Translations under genes and position numbers: made by a program | The notes under the pieces: generated by a model | What the model was told of the DNA's origin: nothing | What the model saw: the letters and a program-made list of their open reading frames with translations, nothing else | The model's database searches: none | Assembly (NCBI GenBank): GCA_950295325.1 | Contig: OX485804.1 | Location: 17,794,001 to 17,858,000 of the forward strand | Reading direction: 5' to 3' | From: Polytrichum commune | Lineage: Eukaryota; Streptophyta; Polytrichopsida; Polytrichales; Polytrichaceae | Length of the DNA: 64,000 nucleotides | Shown here: positions 1 to 10,497 of the stretch, one piece after another | Position numbering within the stretch: position 1 is the stretch's first letter | How the letters are laid out: each line of letters begins with the position of its first letter

Positions 1-2603
1 ATCCTCCGGCTTCCTACTTGGCATGGTGATTCTTATGTACTAGACAGACACAAGTAGTTTGGGCAACATCCCAAAGCAAACAAACTCCCAAGATGGCCTT
101 TAAGTTCAATATGAGAGATACACATCATCCAGTTAATGAACTTTGACCACCTCTAGAAGAGGCATATGAACTCCAAAATTGGAAAAGTAACTTTTCACAT
201 GTATGTTTTTCAAATTATTTGGTGTGTATATGCTTCAATCCAAGGGCCACAACTATCATGCCATCCAAATTTAGAAAAGATTCACTAGCTGCCCCAACAA
301 TAAATTAGCGTAGGCCAATGTAATCTATTGTCACATCTATTGTCAAGTTTTTTCCATAAAGATATGGGCCCCCTTTTGTACATCTACCTTTATTTTGGTT
401 TTTTTAATAACCTTTTTGGATGTACATACTAGAGAAAATAATACCTTTACCTTATGTATACTATGTATGCTATTGCCTTAAATAATACCCTTGCTTACAC
501 TTGCGTTAGTTCGTACGTACTATGAAGAATCCACACTCCGGATCTCCAACAATTCTATCTTGGTATTCAAAGGCATACATGTATAACACTTGAATATTAG
601 GGCATGTTTACACCAATTCCTGGTGACTAGGAGGATCAACCCTTTCTAAAATTCCCCAATTTTCATAACATTTAATTTTAGTAGTTTTTATTTTGGAGTT
701 TCGTTATAATGCTAATTCTTGGTCGTGGTTTGCTTCCCACTATGTCATGTGACCAAGGTTTTTAAAAAGTGATGTGGATTTCTCTTTGTCATGGTCAAAT
801 TCGGATTGCTGATCATGATCATGAGATATCCTATTTTTTTTTCTTTCTCATGGCACTTATGAAGTTCATGCTTCTAGCTTTGCCTTGAGGGCTTGTTGTA
901 AACTAGCTCTATGTTTTACCAAACCTTTTCTAGGCAAGTTTTGGATTTTTTTTTATCATGAGCCTATTTTCTTCAACGACACTTAACAATCCTATTAGTG
1001 TGGAAATAACTAGCCACAACCACATGAAGAAAGGAAAAAGGAACGTCGGTCATTTACCTGGACATGCAATGTCCGTTCACCACCTCCCTTCATGTTCACG
1101 TGAGCTTGAGAATGGAGGCGGCTTAGGGCCTATTTTCATAGGTGGACCGTGTGGTTAGTGTTAGGGCTATGTGTTCTATGTTAGTTTTGGGTTTTAGTGT
1201 TAGTAAGTGTGTTTAGTCAAGTGGGACTAGGGCTTGATTCTATTCTAATATTCTAATGTCTATGAGGCTAGTGTGTGGTCGTAGTTGGGTCCCCCTTGTC
1301 TTGAAAATGTTGATGTGTTGGGGATTGGTGTGAGTTGGAGGTTGGATGTAAAAGTTTGCCATTCTCTGTATTCATTGGTTGGTTGACTTAAGGAGTGTTA
1401 GTTATGACATCCTATAAGGAATATATCTCGGTTAAACCCCCTATGAAGATTGGGAAGTGTGTTGAGTGTGTAGTTAGGGTTTGTTTAATTATTTGTTCGA
1501 TATTAGGGATTATGTGTATGTCTTTGTGTGTTGGCATATATAAGTGGATTAGTACTATGGGGGTGAGAAGTTTATTGGCTATTGGAATAACTTGTAAGTA
1601 AGGGGTAGGTTTGATAGGGGGTTGTTATTTTGGTGATGTTACCGGGGAAGGCAATTGATTTATGTATCATAATGATTAGTCCTTGTCTTGTGGGGACGTA
1701 TTATATGTGAGGGCACCTAATGGATGTGAGTGCATTCAATGTGTTGTTGTATATGATCTTATATGATGAAAATTACATATTTATTTATCTTGTGGGGTTA
1801 ACTTCAGAATTTTTGTTTTTTGTATGAATAGAAGTACAGATGGGATACCATTTATGGTGGTGAGATGGTGGATGTTTTGAAGGCTTTGTGCTCAAGTGCG
1901 TGCAGTTTCATGTGAGGCATATGATGGGGTCTGGGTATATGTTTTTATGTTGGGTTTGGTGTTGATATTAGTGTTAAGCTTAGGATTTGGTGTGATTTAT
2001 GTGAGAAACTGAGTATTGGTTATAGACTTTTGAGTGATTTTATTATGAGTTATGTGGGATACGCCATGAATAGTTGTTGGAGTGATGATTGTGAGGGGTT
2101 GGTGTTGTGTGAGATATTGAGTTTGATGTGGTTGTATAGTTCTTGTGTGAGTTGTTTTGGTGTGTGGGTGGTGGTGAGCAATTGGAAGATGGAGCAAATA
2201 GTAATCGGGGGGATCAAATGGGAGTGGGAGATTGTGCAATCTTCTTAGTACAATATGACTATGTGTAGGGAAATCCATTTTGGAGGGTGGTGTTGCATTA
2301 TGTTGGTATGGGGGTTATGGAGACTATTAGAGTGTATATGATGTGTGGGTTGTGGTATCCTTGGAGGAGTTGGGCATGTTTGGTTAGGTAAGGGAGCTCT
2401 TGGTTGAAGTTAGTGTTGTGTATGGGAGGTTGTACAAAGGGAAGGAATATGTTAAAATAGGGGGCATATTTAAGTTTAAGTATCATGGAGTTTTCTTAGT
2501 AATATTGAGAGTGCTTTTGTCCGAATGTTTTTAGAATTTTTTTGAGGATGTGGTATGTAGGTCTTGGGTTTGGGGAGATATCTTTGGCAAGTAGAACGAG
2601 GTT
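1..2603. other. Intergenic, no gene recognised; GT-rich segment
   Basis: I see no supportable gene. About 1150-2480 is strongly G/T-rich on the plus strand, so the minus strand reads as His/Thr/Pro/Gln-rich peptides without domain features. A similar strand bias is seen at about 29930-30620, where it borders a decayed element ORF. The segment may therefore be the eroded end of a related element, but I could not align the two by eye. Confidence 0.5.
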
Positions 2604-3026
2604 AAGGTAGAAATACCATAACTTGTGAAGATAAGGTGATTTGCATTGAAGATCCAGTCTAACAATCATGAGATAATTTTCCAAGATAGACGAGAAAGAT
2701 TCATGAAGAATGCAAGTTGTTTCATTATTTTTTGCCCTATACAAGAAATGCTACAATTTTTCAAAATGGAAACTTGTCAAACCCCCTACTCATTCACTAG
2801 ATTCTTCCTACACCAAACACCGTAATCCACATTTCCATACAAAACATCGCCTAAATCGGTTACCTCATGAGTACATTAACACTTGACTCCCATTGGCTAC
2901 AATAAGTGTGCACGCATTGAAGTTGCCGCCGAGCCATGATCCGTTTCAGAAATGACACTTCACCATTGTGACGGCGGTCTAGTACACGGCTAGAGGGTAG
3001 TTAACTGCTTATGGTATTTCTACCTT
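2604..3026. mobile_element. MITE-like element, copy 1 (423 bp)
   Basis: The segment starts AAGGTAGAAATACCATAAC and ends with its inverse complement GTTATGGTATTTCTACCTT. It is a close full-length match to 35808-36229, where the terminal inverted repeat is perfect over 23 bp. No coding capacity is visible. Terminal inverted repeats, short length and two copies in one window fit a non-autonomous DNA transposon. No convincing target duplication is seen, so the superfamily is not assigned. Confidence 0.8.
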
Positions 3027-3261
3027 AGAGGAGTTCCACATGTAATAATGAATAGTTTTACATTTGGATTTTTTAAGGTGTATGTATGAGATGTGGAGGA
3101 GGGTTCCTATAACACTATATTCGTTAAATTGAGACTTTTTGGGCATTTTGAGACATTCACATAAATAAGAACAAGGATAAATGGAACACATATTGGAGAA
3201 AGTTGTAAGATGCGAACACTTTGAAGCAGGTGTTTAGACCAAGAACCCCATAAATAACTCA

Positions 3262-3545
3262 TATTTGTGATGGTTTAGGGTGGGCAATCCAAATCTTAGA
3301 CCACATTTAAGGGGAAACCTTAAAACATACATATTATTGCACACAAAATATTAGAGCTTGTATGAATATGGTTTAGGTAGGGCAATCCAAACCATAGATC
3401 TTATTGAAGGGTTAATATGTTAACCAATATAATATTGCATACAAAATATTCCAAACTCATATTTGTGATGGTTTAGGTAGGGCAATCCAAACCTTAGACC
3501 ATATGGAAGGGGAAATCATGTCTAACTTGTATTATTGCAAAAAAA
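3262..3545. repeat. Three-copy tandem repeat, about 100-bp period
   Basis: The phrase TGGTTTAGGTAGGGCAATCC, with small changes, recurs near 3271, 3369 and 3469. Each copy is followed by a related stretch about an AAGGGGAAA-like motif and an ATATTATTGCA-like motif. The copies are diverged. No function is suggested. Confidence 0.7.
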
Positions 3546-3658
3546 AACATACAAAGTGTGGCATGTAAAATGCATATCATGCTAACACCACACATGCATT
3601 GGATAGTGCGACCCAAAATGTTCTTGCCTATGGCCCAAAACCCTACGCCTACTATGGC

Positions 3659-4481
3659 CTATCTAGCCTCGGATACTACCTCTTTTTCTTTTGCTTCATT
3701 TTCTTTTGCTTTTTTTTCTTTTGCCTCTTTTTCTTTTGCCTCTTTTTCTTTTGCTGCAGCTTCTTTTGCTCGCATTGCTTCAACATTCCTGAAAATCTCC
3801 GCCCCGCGACTATAGCCATTCTTGGGGTGAACGCCATCAATAACACATTTTGTATTCCGTCGGCCGCCCGAATTATACGACGAAGAATTCGAATACGATG
3901 AAGTGGACTGTCTTGCATTTTTGGTCATGGAGTAGAAACGCTCCAACTCGATGGACGCACTAGACCGCATAGGTTTACGGGTGGGAGCAACCTGCAACGC
4001 GTCAACGCAAGAACACATGTGTTAGTTTAGGGAGGAAGACCCAAACGTGTCACACGTTCATTTTTTAAGTGCAAAATGATTGTAATGCGCGGATAACCAT
4101 GTTTTTTTTGGGGGGGGGGGGGTTCACCTTGTCACCGGGGGCGTTCCCGTCGGAGTTGGCGAGGAGGGGCAAGGCATCCCGCAAAGGAATAAGAAGGGTT
4201 CCACTCTTCGTAGGCCGAGCGTCCATCTGCAGCCGCCGTTGAGGTGTACTACTGCCGCCGGGCCGAGAGGGGGATGTCCGGACGCATTTGCGATTTATGC
4301 CTTTGAGCGGTGACGGGGACGCAGATCTCCGGAAGATTTGCTTGGGTGGGGGGCTATTGACGACGCCGGCGTCAAGAGGCTCCTTGGAGTAGTCGATGGT
4401 TGACGCGGCATCGTAAACGGTCTCGTAGAAGAAGCTCCCCAAGTCTGACTCGCTGACGATGTCAATCGAGGGCTCCAAACG
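3659..4481 (-). CDS. Two 3' exons of an unknown basic, low-complexity protein
   Basis: On the minus strand two open segments join in phase 0. Exon 4481-4128 follows an acceptor reading TGGCTCCAG and ends at a GTGAAC donor. Exon 3991-3659 follows an acceptor GCGTTGCAG. The first encodes a Ser/Pro-rich segment starting RLEPSIDIVS. The second encodes a Ser/Asn-rich stretch, a VIDGVHPKNG motif and a C-terminal Lys/Glu/Ala repeat (KEKEA units) made by a TTTTCTTTTGCC-like microsatellite at about 3680-3770, and ends at a stop. No domain is recognised. They could be terminal exons of the FCP1-like gene just upstream, but that exon's stop intervenes and the nearest donor has the wrong phase. The intron holds a 13-base G run. 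Confidence 0.45.
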
Positions 4482-4622
4482 CTGGAGCCAAAATTGGAAC
4501 AAAACAAAACCCAAGGAAAAGGGGGGAGATAGAGCGCGTGAAAATCAAGATACATATGAAGCGTAAATTACACAAAATGGGCGGGCACATACACACACAC
4601 ACATACAAACACACGTACTGTC

Positions 4623-5435
4623 TCAAATGAGCTTGTTAAATTTCGCGTGAGATAACAACTCTCTGTACAAATGGTCTCGTGGATCCAAGTATCTCTCGCC
4701 TATGGGATTATTCCTAACAAAATTGTTTACGGGTAGTCCGCTTCCCCAGAGCGCCTGGAGGTATTTACCAAGGTCTAACAAAAATCGGTCCCGGACCTTC
4801 TCGACCGTCCACGTAGGGCACACTATGAAGTTGGCCGTCGGGTTCAACATGTTCTTTGCGGCGCTGTCGTCCACCATGAGCGTGTTCTCGCGGGTGGGGC
4901 GGACGTCGTAGGGGACGCCTATCAAGGACGGTCGCTGGTCCCAAAAAATGGGCTTCAAGACCTTGAGGTATTGGGGGGAAGCGGGGTTGTTTGGTTTTTT
5001 GACGACTTTGCCGTCCTGTGTGTACAATATTCTACAGGCTTCCTGTGCTAGGACCATGCAGGGGGGCTCGATGCCCTTGAAGATGAACTCCACGACGGCA
5101 TTGGTGTTCTCGGCCGTCATGGAGCTCCACACGACCACCCACCATCGTTGTTGGGCCATCTGGAGGAAGGTCCGAAGCCACGGGCGGAGGTGAACTAGCT
5201 TGCTCTTTATGAACGTGGGCGGCCCGTCGTAATTAGCGTCCTCGGGCTTGCAAAAGGGCACTGTGGGGGCCCTAGGGCAATGAACGCACTGCACGAGGAC
5301 ACCGTTCAGGTCTAACACCAGGAATCGTTTCTTCGGCAGCGGGGGCGGGGCGGGTAAAACCGGGGGGCCCGCCGTGCTGCCCTCTGCGCTCCTTGGAGAA
5401 GAGCGTCGGGGAGCCGCTACGCTATGCTCCGAGCC
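4623..5435 (-). CDS. FCP1/HAD-type phosphatase-like exon
   Basis: This 270-residue open segment follows an acceptor TATCCGCAG at 5436. After about 35 Ser/Pro-rich residues the FCP1-homology (NIF) fold appears. Motif I reads FLVLDLNGVLV, where classical members have DxDxT; the second Asp is Asn, as in the DLNGxL-type plant relatives I recall. Then come VVWSSMT (motif II), a Lys in LKPIF, and NTLMVDDSAAK (motif III/IV acidic pair). The family removes phosphate from Ser/Thr, typically on the RNA polymerase II tail; with motif I altered, activity here is uncertain. It ends HAKFNKLI-stop. A GTACGT donor lies a few bases past the stop in another phase, so an old frameshift is possible. Its start fits, in phase 0, to the exon ending at 5946, so it may be a downstream exon of that gene. 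Confidence 0.65.
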   Translation of the reverse strand, partial: GSEHSVAAPRRSSPRSAEGSTAGPPVLPAPPPLPKKRFLVLDLNGVLVQCVHCPRAPTVPFCKPEDANYDGPPTFIKSKLVHLRPWLRTFLQMAQQRWWVVVWSSMTAENTNAVVEFIFKGIEPPCMVLAQEACRILYTQDGKVVKKPNNPASPQYLKVLKPIFWDQRPSLIGVPYDVRPTRENTLMVDDSAAKNMLNPTANFIVCPTWTVEKVRDRFLLDLGKYLQALWGSGLPVNNFVRNNPIGERYLDPRDHLYRELLSHAKFNKLI

Positions 5436-5903
5436 CTGCGGATACGATCGAGAGAAAACGGTGGGCGACTTATGTCATGCTATGTCCAAACGAAGCATTA
5501 AGGAAACGAGTGTTCTTGGTGCAAACACAAAACCAATTGATTCATTTTGGAGGGGGGTGCAACAAGGGATACAAGAGAGACAAGAGCATACAAAATACAT
5601 TCAAACACAATATACAAGTATATAGGAGTAAAAAATGGTGATTGTATTGTATACAATGCTCTATGTACATTTTGATTGGGGGGAGCCGCGTTGAACGATG
5701 CGTTCAAACTAGCCTACTTCTAAATCTAGAAAAATTTGAAGAGACAGGCCGCCGTGATGAAGACTTCGTCGCAAGCCGGGGTAGGTGGACGAACGAATGG
5801 TCGCTGGGGGTGACGAAGGGCACGAGTGCCGGGGGGGGGGGGGCGCGTAAGTTCGTCCTAGCTAGGGGACACGACCAAGGCAAGAAGTCAAAGACCCATG
5901 GAG

Positions 5904-5923
5904 TTTGGGTCGACCGACCCAAA
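5904..5923. repeat. Palindrome TTTGGGTCGNNCGACCCAAA, single copy
   Basis: Perfect arms with centre AC, extended by one more pair to AGTTTGGG/CCCAAACT. It lies 23 bases beyond the splice donor that follows the exon ending at 5946, so it is inside the presumed intron 5945-5436. Confidence 0.95.
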
Positions 5924-6207
5924 CTGAGTGGGGTCAGTGCATTACCTCGCCTTGGTCGTGCCTTGACGACGTTGATGCCGGCATCGCGTGCGCTGCCCCA
6001 CCTCTGTCATTGCCGCCTCCGACGACGACGTCAGCCGCAACCTGCTCCTGCAAAGGCTGACTGTCAGGCCTTTGTCCCAACCCAACCTCCGCATGCGCAT
6101 CATGCATTGGTTCATCGACTGGGTTAGGAGTAGAGGTATCACCAGGCCCTTGCGGGCCTTCAACGTCTAACATGGGTTCGTCCACCGGGGTCTGGTCGGG
6201 GACGGGG

Positions 6208-6227
6208 TTTGGGTCGGCCGACCCGAA
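6208..6227. repeat. Palindrome copy inside a coding exon (one mismatch)
   Basis: The right arm reads CGACCCGAA instead of CGACCCAAA; the centre is GC. On the minus strand it is translated in frame as FGSADPN within exon 7409-5946 of the methylase-like gene. Confidence 0.9.
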
Positions 6228-6276
6228 CCCTGCTGCTTGGCGAGCGTCGCTCTGGAACGCTGCAACGTCGGCACTG

Positions 6277-6296
6277 TTTGGGTCGGACGACCCAAA
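6277..6296. repeat. Palindrome copy inside a coding exon (perfect)
   Basis: Perfect arms, centre GA on the plus strand. It is translated on the minus strand as FGSSDPN, 23 residues before the other exonic copy. Both copies keep the reading frame of the Pro/Gln-rich tail. Confidence 0.95.
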
Positions 6297-7493
6297 CATG
6301 TGGGGGTCGTCCCGCTGGTGGTGTGGGGGCGAGAGGATGGGACGCCGGAGCGGCGGGGGCGCCAACGAGCTGGATGCTCCGGGTACGCGCCAAAGGTTGG
6401 GGTCGTCCACCTGCTGGACGGGCGCGTAAGGACGGGCGTGCGGCTGCAGCAACTGTGCGAAGCTGAAGGAATGCTGCAGCGTGGGCCGCGGGGCGATATC
6501 CTGTGGCGGGAAGCCTGCGGGCAAGTGCGGGAATGAACTCGGGGGAGCCATCACCAATCCCTGCGCCAGCATGCCCTGGATCACTTGCGTGATGAGCTCC
6601 GCTTGGGACGGAGTTTGGGCCATTGCCCTTTGCCGCTCCTGCTCCAACAGGAGAGCCCTCAACTCCGCGACTTTGTTGCGGACCGAGGGTTCCTCGGCGG
6701 CAGCCCTCTGCAGTCGCACACGCTGCTCCTCGTCTCGGAGCATTTTTGCGTTCGCCTCCTCCACGGTGAGGACCTCCGGTTTCACCCTCACATTCCCGGC
6801 GAACGCTCTGGGGGAGGCAGGATCAGACCTCAGCCTCTTGGCGAGTTCCATGTCGTCCTCGTCCTCGGAGCTTATTGCGATCGTCTCCTCCACCGCATAG
6901 TCCCCGTACAGCTTCTTCCCCTTCATCCTTCTCCGCTCCCTGAAGGTGGCCGTCGCGTCCCTCGAGTACATGTCCTTCGCGTCGTCCATCGTCAACGCGG
7001 GCACCAGCCTGCTTTGCGGCGTGGCAGCCCGCATGGCCTTCTTCCGCTGAGGGGCCTCGGATTCTTGAGTGAATCCTGTTGCCCCTTCCTCCACCTCCCC
7101 CTCCACTTTCTCTGCTTCCTCCTCCTCTTCCTCCTCCTCCCCAACCTCGCCACCTGCTCCCATCGACGGATTGCCCGGATGCAACCCGATGAGCGGCTCT
7201 GGCAATTGAACGGGGGCACGCATGGCGAATTCACCCGGGTTGATTCGCCTCGCCATATCCAAAGGATTCTCGCCCCCCTCGACGATCTCTTCAACGTAGG
7301 ATCCGGGTATCCAATCAAGGATGTCCATTTTCTTGGCCAGTGCCTTCTGGGTCCTGTAAAATTGAACATCGGCATCCTCCACATAGGAGTAGATGTTCAA
7401 CCCAGACATCTGCACAATCCAAATCAATAGTATTAGTATAAACTAATGAAGAGTAAGGAAAAATGACATCCAAAATAAAATAAGAATAGTTAG

Positions 7494-7513
7494 TTTGGGT
7501 CGAGCGACCCAAA
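7494..7513. repeat. Palindrome, single copy in intron 7548-7410
   Basis: Perfect arms, centre AG. It lies in the middle of the 139-bp intron that splits the SAM-binding motif of the methylase-like gene. Confidence 0.95.
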
Positions 7514-8943
7514 CCGTCCGTATAGGGCTTTCAGGGTTCTTTGCTTACCATTGCTGCAAAAATCGGTTTGGATCCCCCGAAAACGTTGAAGATGCAGTCC
7601 CCTCTCTTGGTGAGGGTCCTCATCATCCACAGGTAGAACTCCATGCGCAGCTCATCCGCGGGGTAGTTGGCGTACTTCGCCTCGTCATACAAGCTCCTGC
7701 TGGTACCCAACCCTTCTTGGACTTGGAAGAGCTTTTCCATCCTGGCTATAGGATGGTTGGGCACCTTAAGTAGATCAGCTTTGTACACAAAGTACAAGCA
7801 CAACACGTTGACGATCTTCGTCTTCTTGTCTTTCAACGTGCTGTACGCCCCCTCCGCCGGCGCAGCAACGTAGTGAGATTTCGAGACGGCATACTCCGGC
7901 TGCAATTTGCGCACGATCTCGTAAACCTGCTCTGCCCTCCTTTCCTCGACAATCCAGAGCCAGACGTCGACCTCCCTGAATTTGGGGCTGGCGTAGTCCA
8001 CAAACTTCGACAAGAAAGGATCGTAAAAATGGGTGCTCATAGTCCCCTCGAATGAGGCTCCAGGGATATTCCTGAAGTCTATCATTCCGAAGGGGAAGCG
8101 GTCCCCGGCTTTAGTCCTGATCGCCTTCCTGGACTCAGAGCCCGGCCAACCTTGGATCCTAAGAGGCTCGACGGTGACCATGTTGAATTGCGCATCGCCT
8201 TCGAAACTGACGATCTTCTTCTCCTTTATGAAGTTGGAGAAGGCCCGCGTTGAGTGTTCGGGAAGCACCCGGTTCCTCCCCCCCTTCACGAGCTTGGATC
8301 TGAGGAAGTCGTCTCCCGCCTCCCTCATGAGTGCCGCCATGGACGCACTGGTGAACTTATATTCGGCTTTGAAGGCCCTCCAGTGCGCCTCGTCGACCTC
8401 TCCGTCCACGATGAGCTTCTTCTCGGGCACCAGCTTGTGCAGCTCTTGGACGATGGTCGTCTTCTTCTTCTTGTTCTCTGTCCATTCCTTCATGGTGTAG
8501 CATGAAGGGACGAAGATCTTGGGTTTGGTGAAGACGATCTTAGGATGGACCCAGCATCTCTTCGCCGTCGTCTCCACGTGTAGGATGTGGGACGCTGCTT
8601 TTCCCATCTCTGTCTCGGAAAGACCTTGAAGCGCTCTGAAGAACTCCCTCACCAGAGGCTTCATTTGCTTGAAGCGCGTAGTCTGGTTGAAGAGCATGCC
8701 GGTGTCGGGGTCCATAAGGTCTCCCGTCTCGTGTTTTTCAAAAACACTCCTCCATTTTCCCCACACGGAGTCGGACGCGGTGATCAAATATATTTCTCCT
8801 CGCAACTCGTTATATTTTTTTTGTTTGTGGCTAGCATTGTCTATCGAGGAGAATTTATTGATCATCTGATATTTGAAGTCCTGCACACGTAGCCAACAAT
8901 TCATGTTAGACAACATCTCATGGAATAACAAATGTAACAACAA

Positions 8944-9134
8944 TTTGGGTCGATCGACCCAAACTATAAACCTGGTAAAGACAACAAAGCCATGCAAGAG
9001 TTTGGGTTGATCGACCCAAACTATAAACCTGGTAAAGACAACAAAGTCATGCAAGAGTTTGGGTCGATCGACCCAAACTATAAACCTGGTAAAGACACTA
9101 AAATAATGAAAGAGTTTGGGTCGGTCGACCCAAA
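8944..9134. repeat. Palindrome tandem array A, 4 copies, 57-bp period
   Basis: Palindromes start at 8944, 9001, 9058 and 9115, exactly 57 bp apart. The spacer begins TATAAACCTGGTAAAGACA. Centres are AT, AT, AT and GT. The copy at 9001 has one arm change (TTTGGGTTG). Inner copies are extended to AG...CT. The whole array lies in the 263-bp intron 9143-8881 of the methylase-like gene, and its last copy starts 9 bases inside the donor. Confidence 0.97.
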
Positions 9135-10497
9135 CATACTCACCTCCCATTTGGGGTTCTTATCTTTAGCATTCTCCCTTTCCTTGGGAGGCCTGCCATA
9201 AAACTCCCACACCTCCCTCGAGGCCATGATGTTTCTGATCCACGATGCCTGATAGGCCCTCTTTTTGTTCCCCATGTTGAAGAACCTGGAGATGTCGCTG
9301 AGGACCGTCTCGTTGTCCGACCAAACCACCAAAGCCTTCCAAACTTTTAGTTTCTCCTTCTGGTTGTTCGGGTCGTTCCACTCGGTCATCAGCTGGATTT
9401 TTTTTTATGCCTCCACACTGTGCTGCCCGTCAATCAACCAGAAGTCTCATTTGGAGATTGTCGGCCACATATCAGGCGTCGGCATTCTCTTCAGCCCTTG
9501 TGGCATGACAACAATCGTCTGCTTGTCGTCCTTGAACTGCCCGCCCAAGATTTGAGCGACCATCCAGTCGACGTAGGCGTCCTCCTTGGCTCGGACACAT
9601 TTCTCGGGTGGCGCAAGGTGGCACTACGCAATGTTGACCTCGAACTTGAAGTCCCTGCCCATGAAGAAGCAGTGCAGGCATTTTGTTTCGAAGTTGGTGT
9701 TTATTTTTTGTATTTCGCCTGCATCCACCTCCTGGCCAGGCTTCGGCATCCGGAGCTCCGGGGAAACAGGCTCGTCAGTCATCACCGATGACTCTCTTCC
9801 CCTTTTGGAAGGGGTCGTTTGACGGCTTGTTGATGGCGTTGGCGTCTCGCTGTCAGCCGGCGTTGTTGTAGTACTTGTCCGTCTCGACTCCACAGGGACC
9901 GCCCGCGGTTTCCTCACAGTTTGTGGTCTTGAGGACCCTGCGCCTTCTTCCGTCGTTGCCTTCCGCCTCACAGGCTGCTGTGTCTTGGGTTTGCTTTGCA
10001 GCGCCTTGTTTAGAACCGTGATGGCTTGTTTTAACTTCGTGAACTTGCTCGCAACCTTCGTGTTGGTTACACTGCCATCTCTGAATATGGCCTCCGGTTG
10101 TATGGTTTCAGGGTCGACGCAGGTCTCCTTGTCGTACAGGGGGTCGAAGGGCTCGGAGAACTGGTGCATGAACATGTGGACGTTCTGCACGGCGGAGTTC
10201 TCCAGTATGACGTCTACATAGTCCCCGAGAGACTGGACAGACGCAACCTCCCATCCCGTCAGCGTTGCCCAGGTGTGCTGCTCGTGGGTCCCCACCTTCA
10301 CCACGAATAGCAGCTTGAACATGGATGCCTTCACCACCTGAACGGACCATGCCAGAACGACGCCATCTTTTGGGACGTAAGAATCGTCCTGTGGAGTTTC
10401 ATACTCCTGCCAAAGGTGGTCTGGCACGAGCATGAACCACCTTTCACCTGGTCTCTTTTTAGGGGCCACCTGCAATCCAAGAAATCGAAACTGTGAG

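Larger units (their letters stand above)
5946..10469 (-). pseudogene. ParB-like domain + N4/N6 DNA methyltransferase-like gene, with three in-frame stops
   Basis: Three minus-strand exons, all phase 0: 10469-9144 (442 codons), 8880-7549 (444) and 7409-5946 (488), with GT-AG introns (donors GTGAGT and GTAAGC). Exon 1 starts with an unknown domain (WFMLVPDHLWQEY), a Ser/Thr/Pro linker, then a ParB/Srx-like stretch: CHLAPPEKCVRA, KDDKQTIVVMPQ and DFWLIDGQHSVEA, the last matching the IDGhHRveAa signature. Here stops TAG (9626-9624), TGA (9449-9447) and TAA (9407-9405) interrupt an otherwise open frame. Exon 2 ends RGDCIFNVFGGSKPIFAAM and exon 3 continues MSGLNIYSYVEDAD. Across the splice this matches the C-terminal SAM-binding motif of DNA methylases (PGDxVLDPFxGSGTT..AA...G....E.d). 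The DPPY catalytic motif is not clear; VTVEPLR is the only candidate. The rest of exon 3 is acidic, then Pro/Gln-rich. Bacterial and phage methylases fuse ParB-like domains, so the pairing is sensible. Function is likely lost or strongly changed. Confidence 0.6.

Noticed and set aside
6585-7430. 281-codon plus-strand frame
   Set aside because: It is the antisense of a coding exon of the methylase-like gene, which has splice sites and a recognisable continuation of the SAM motif.
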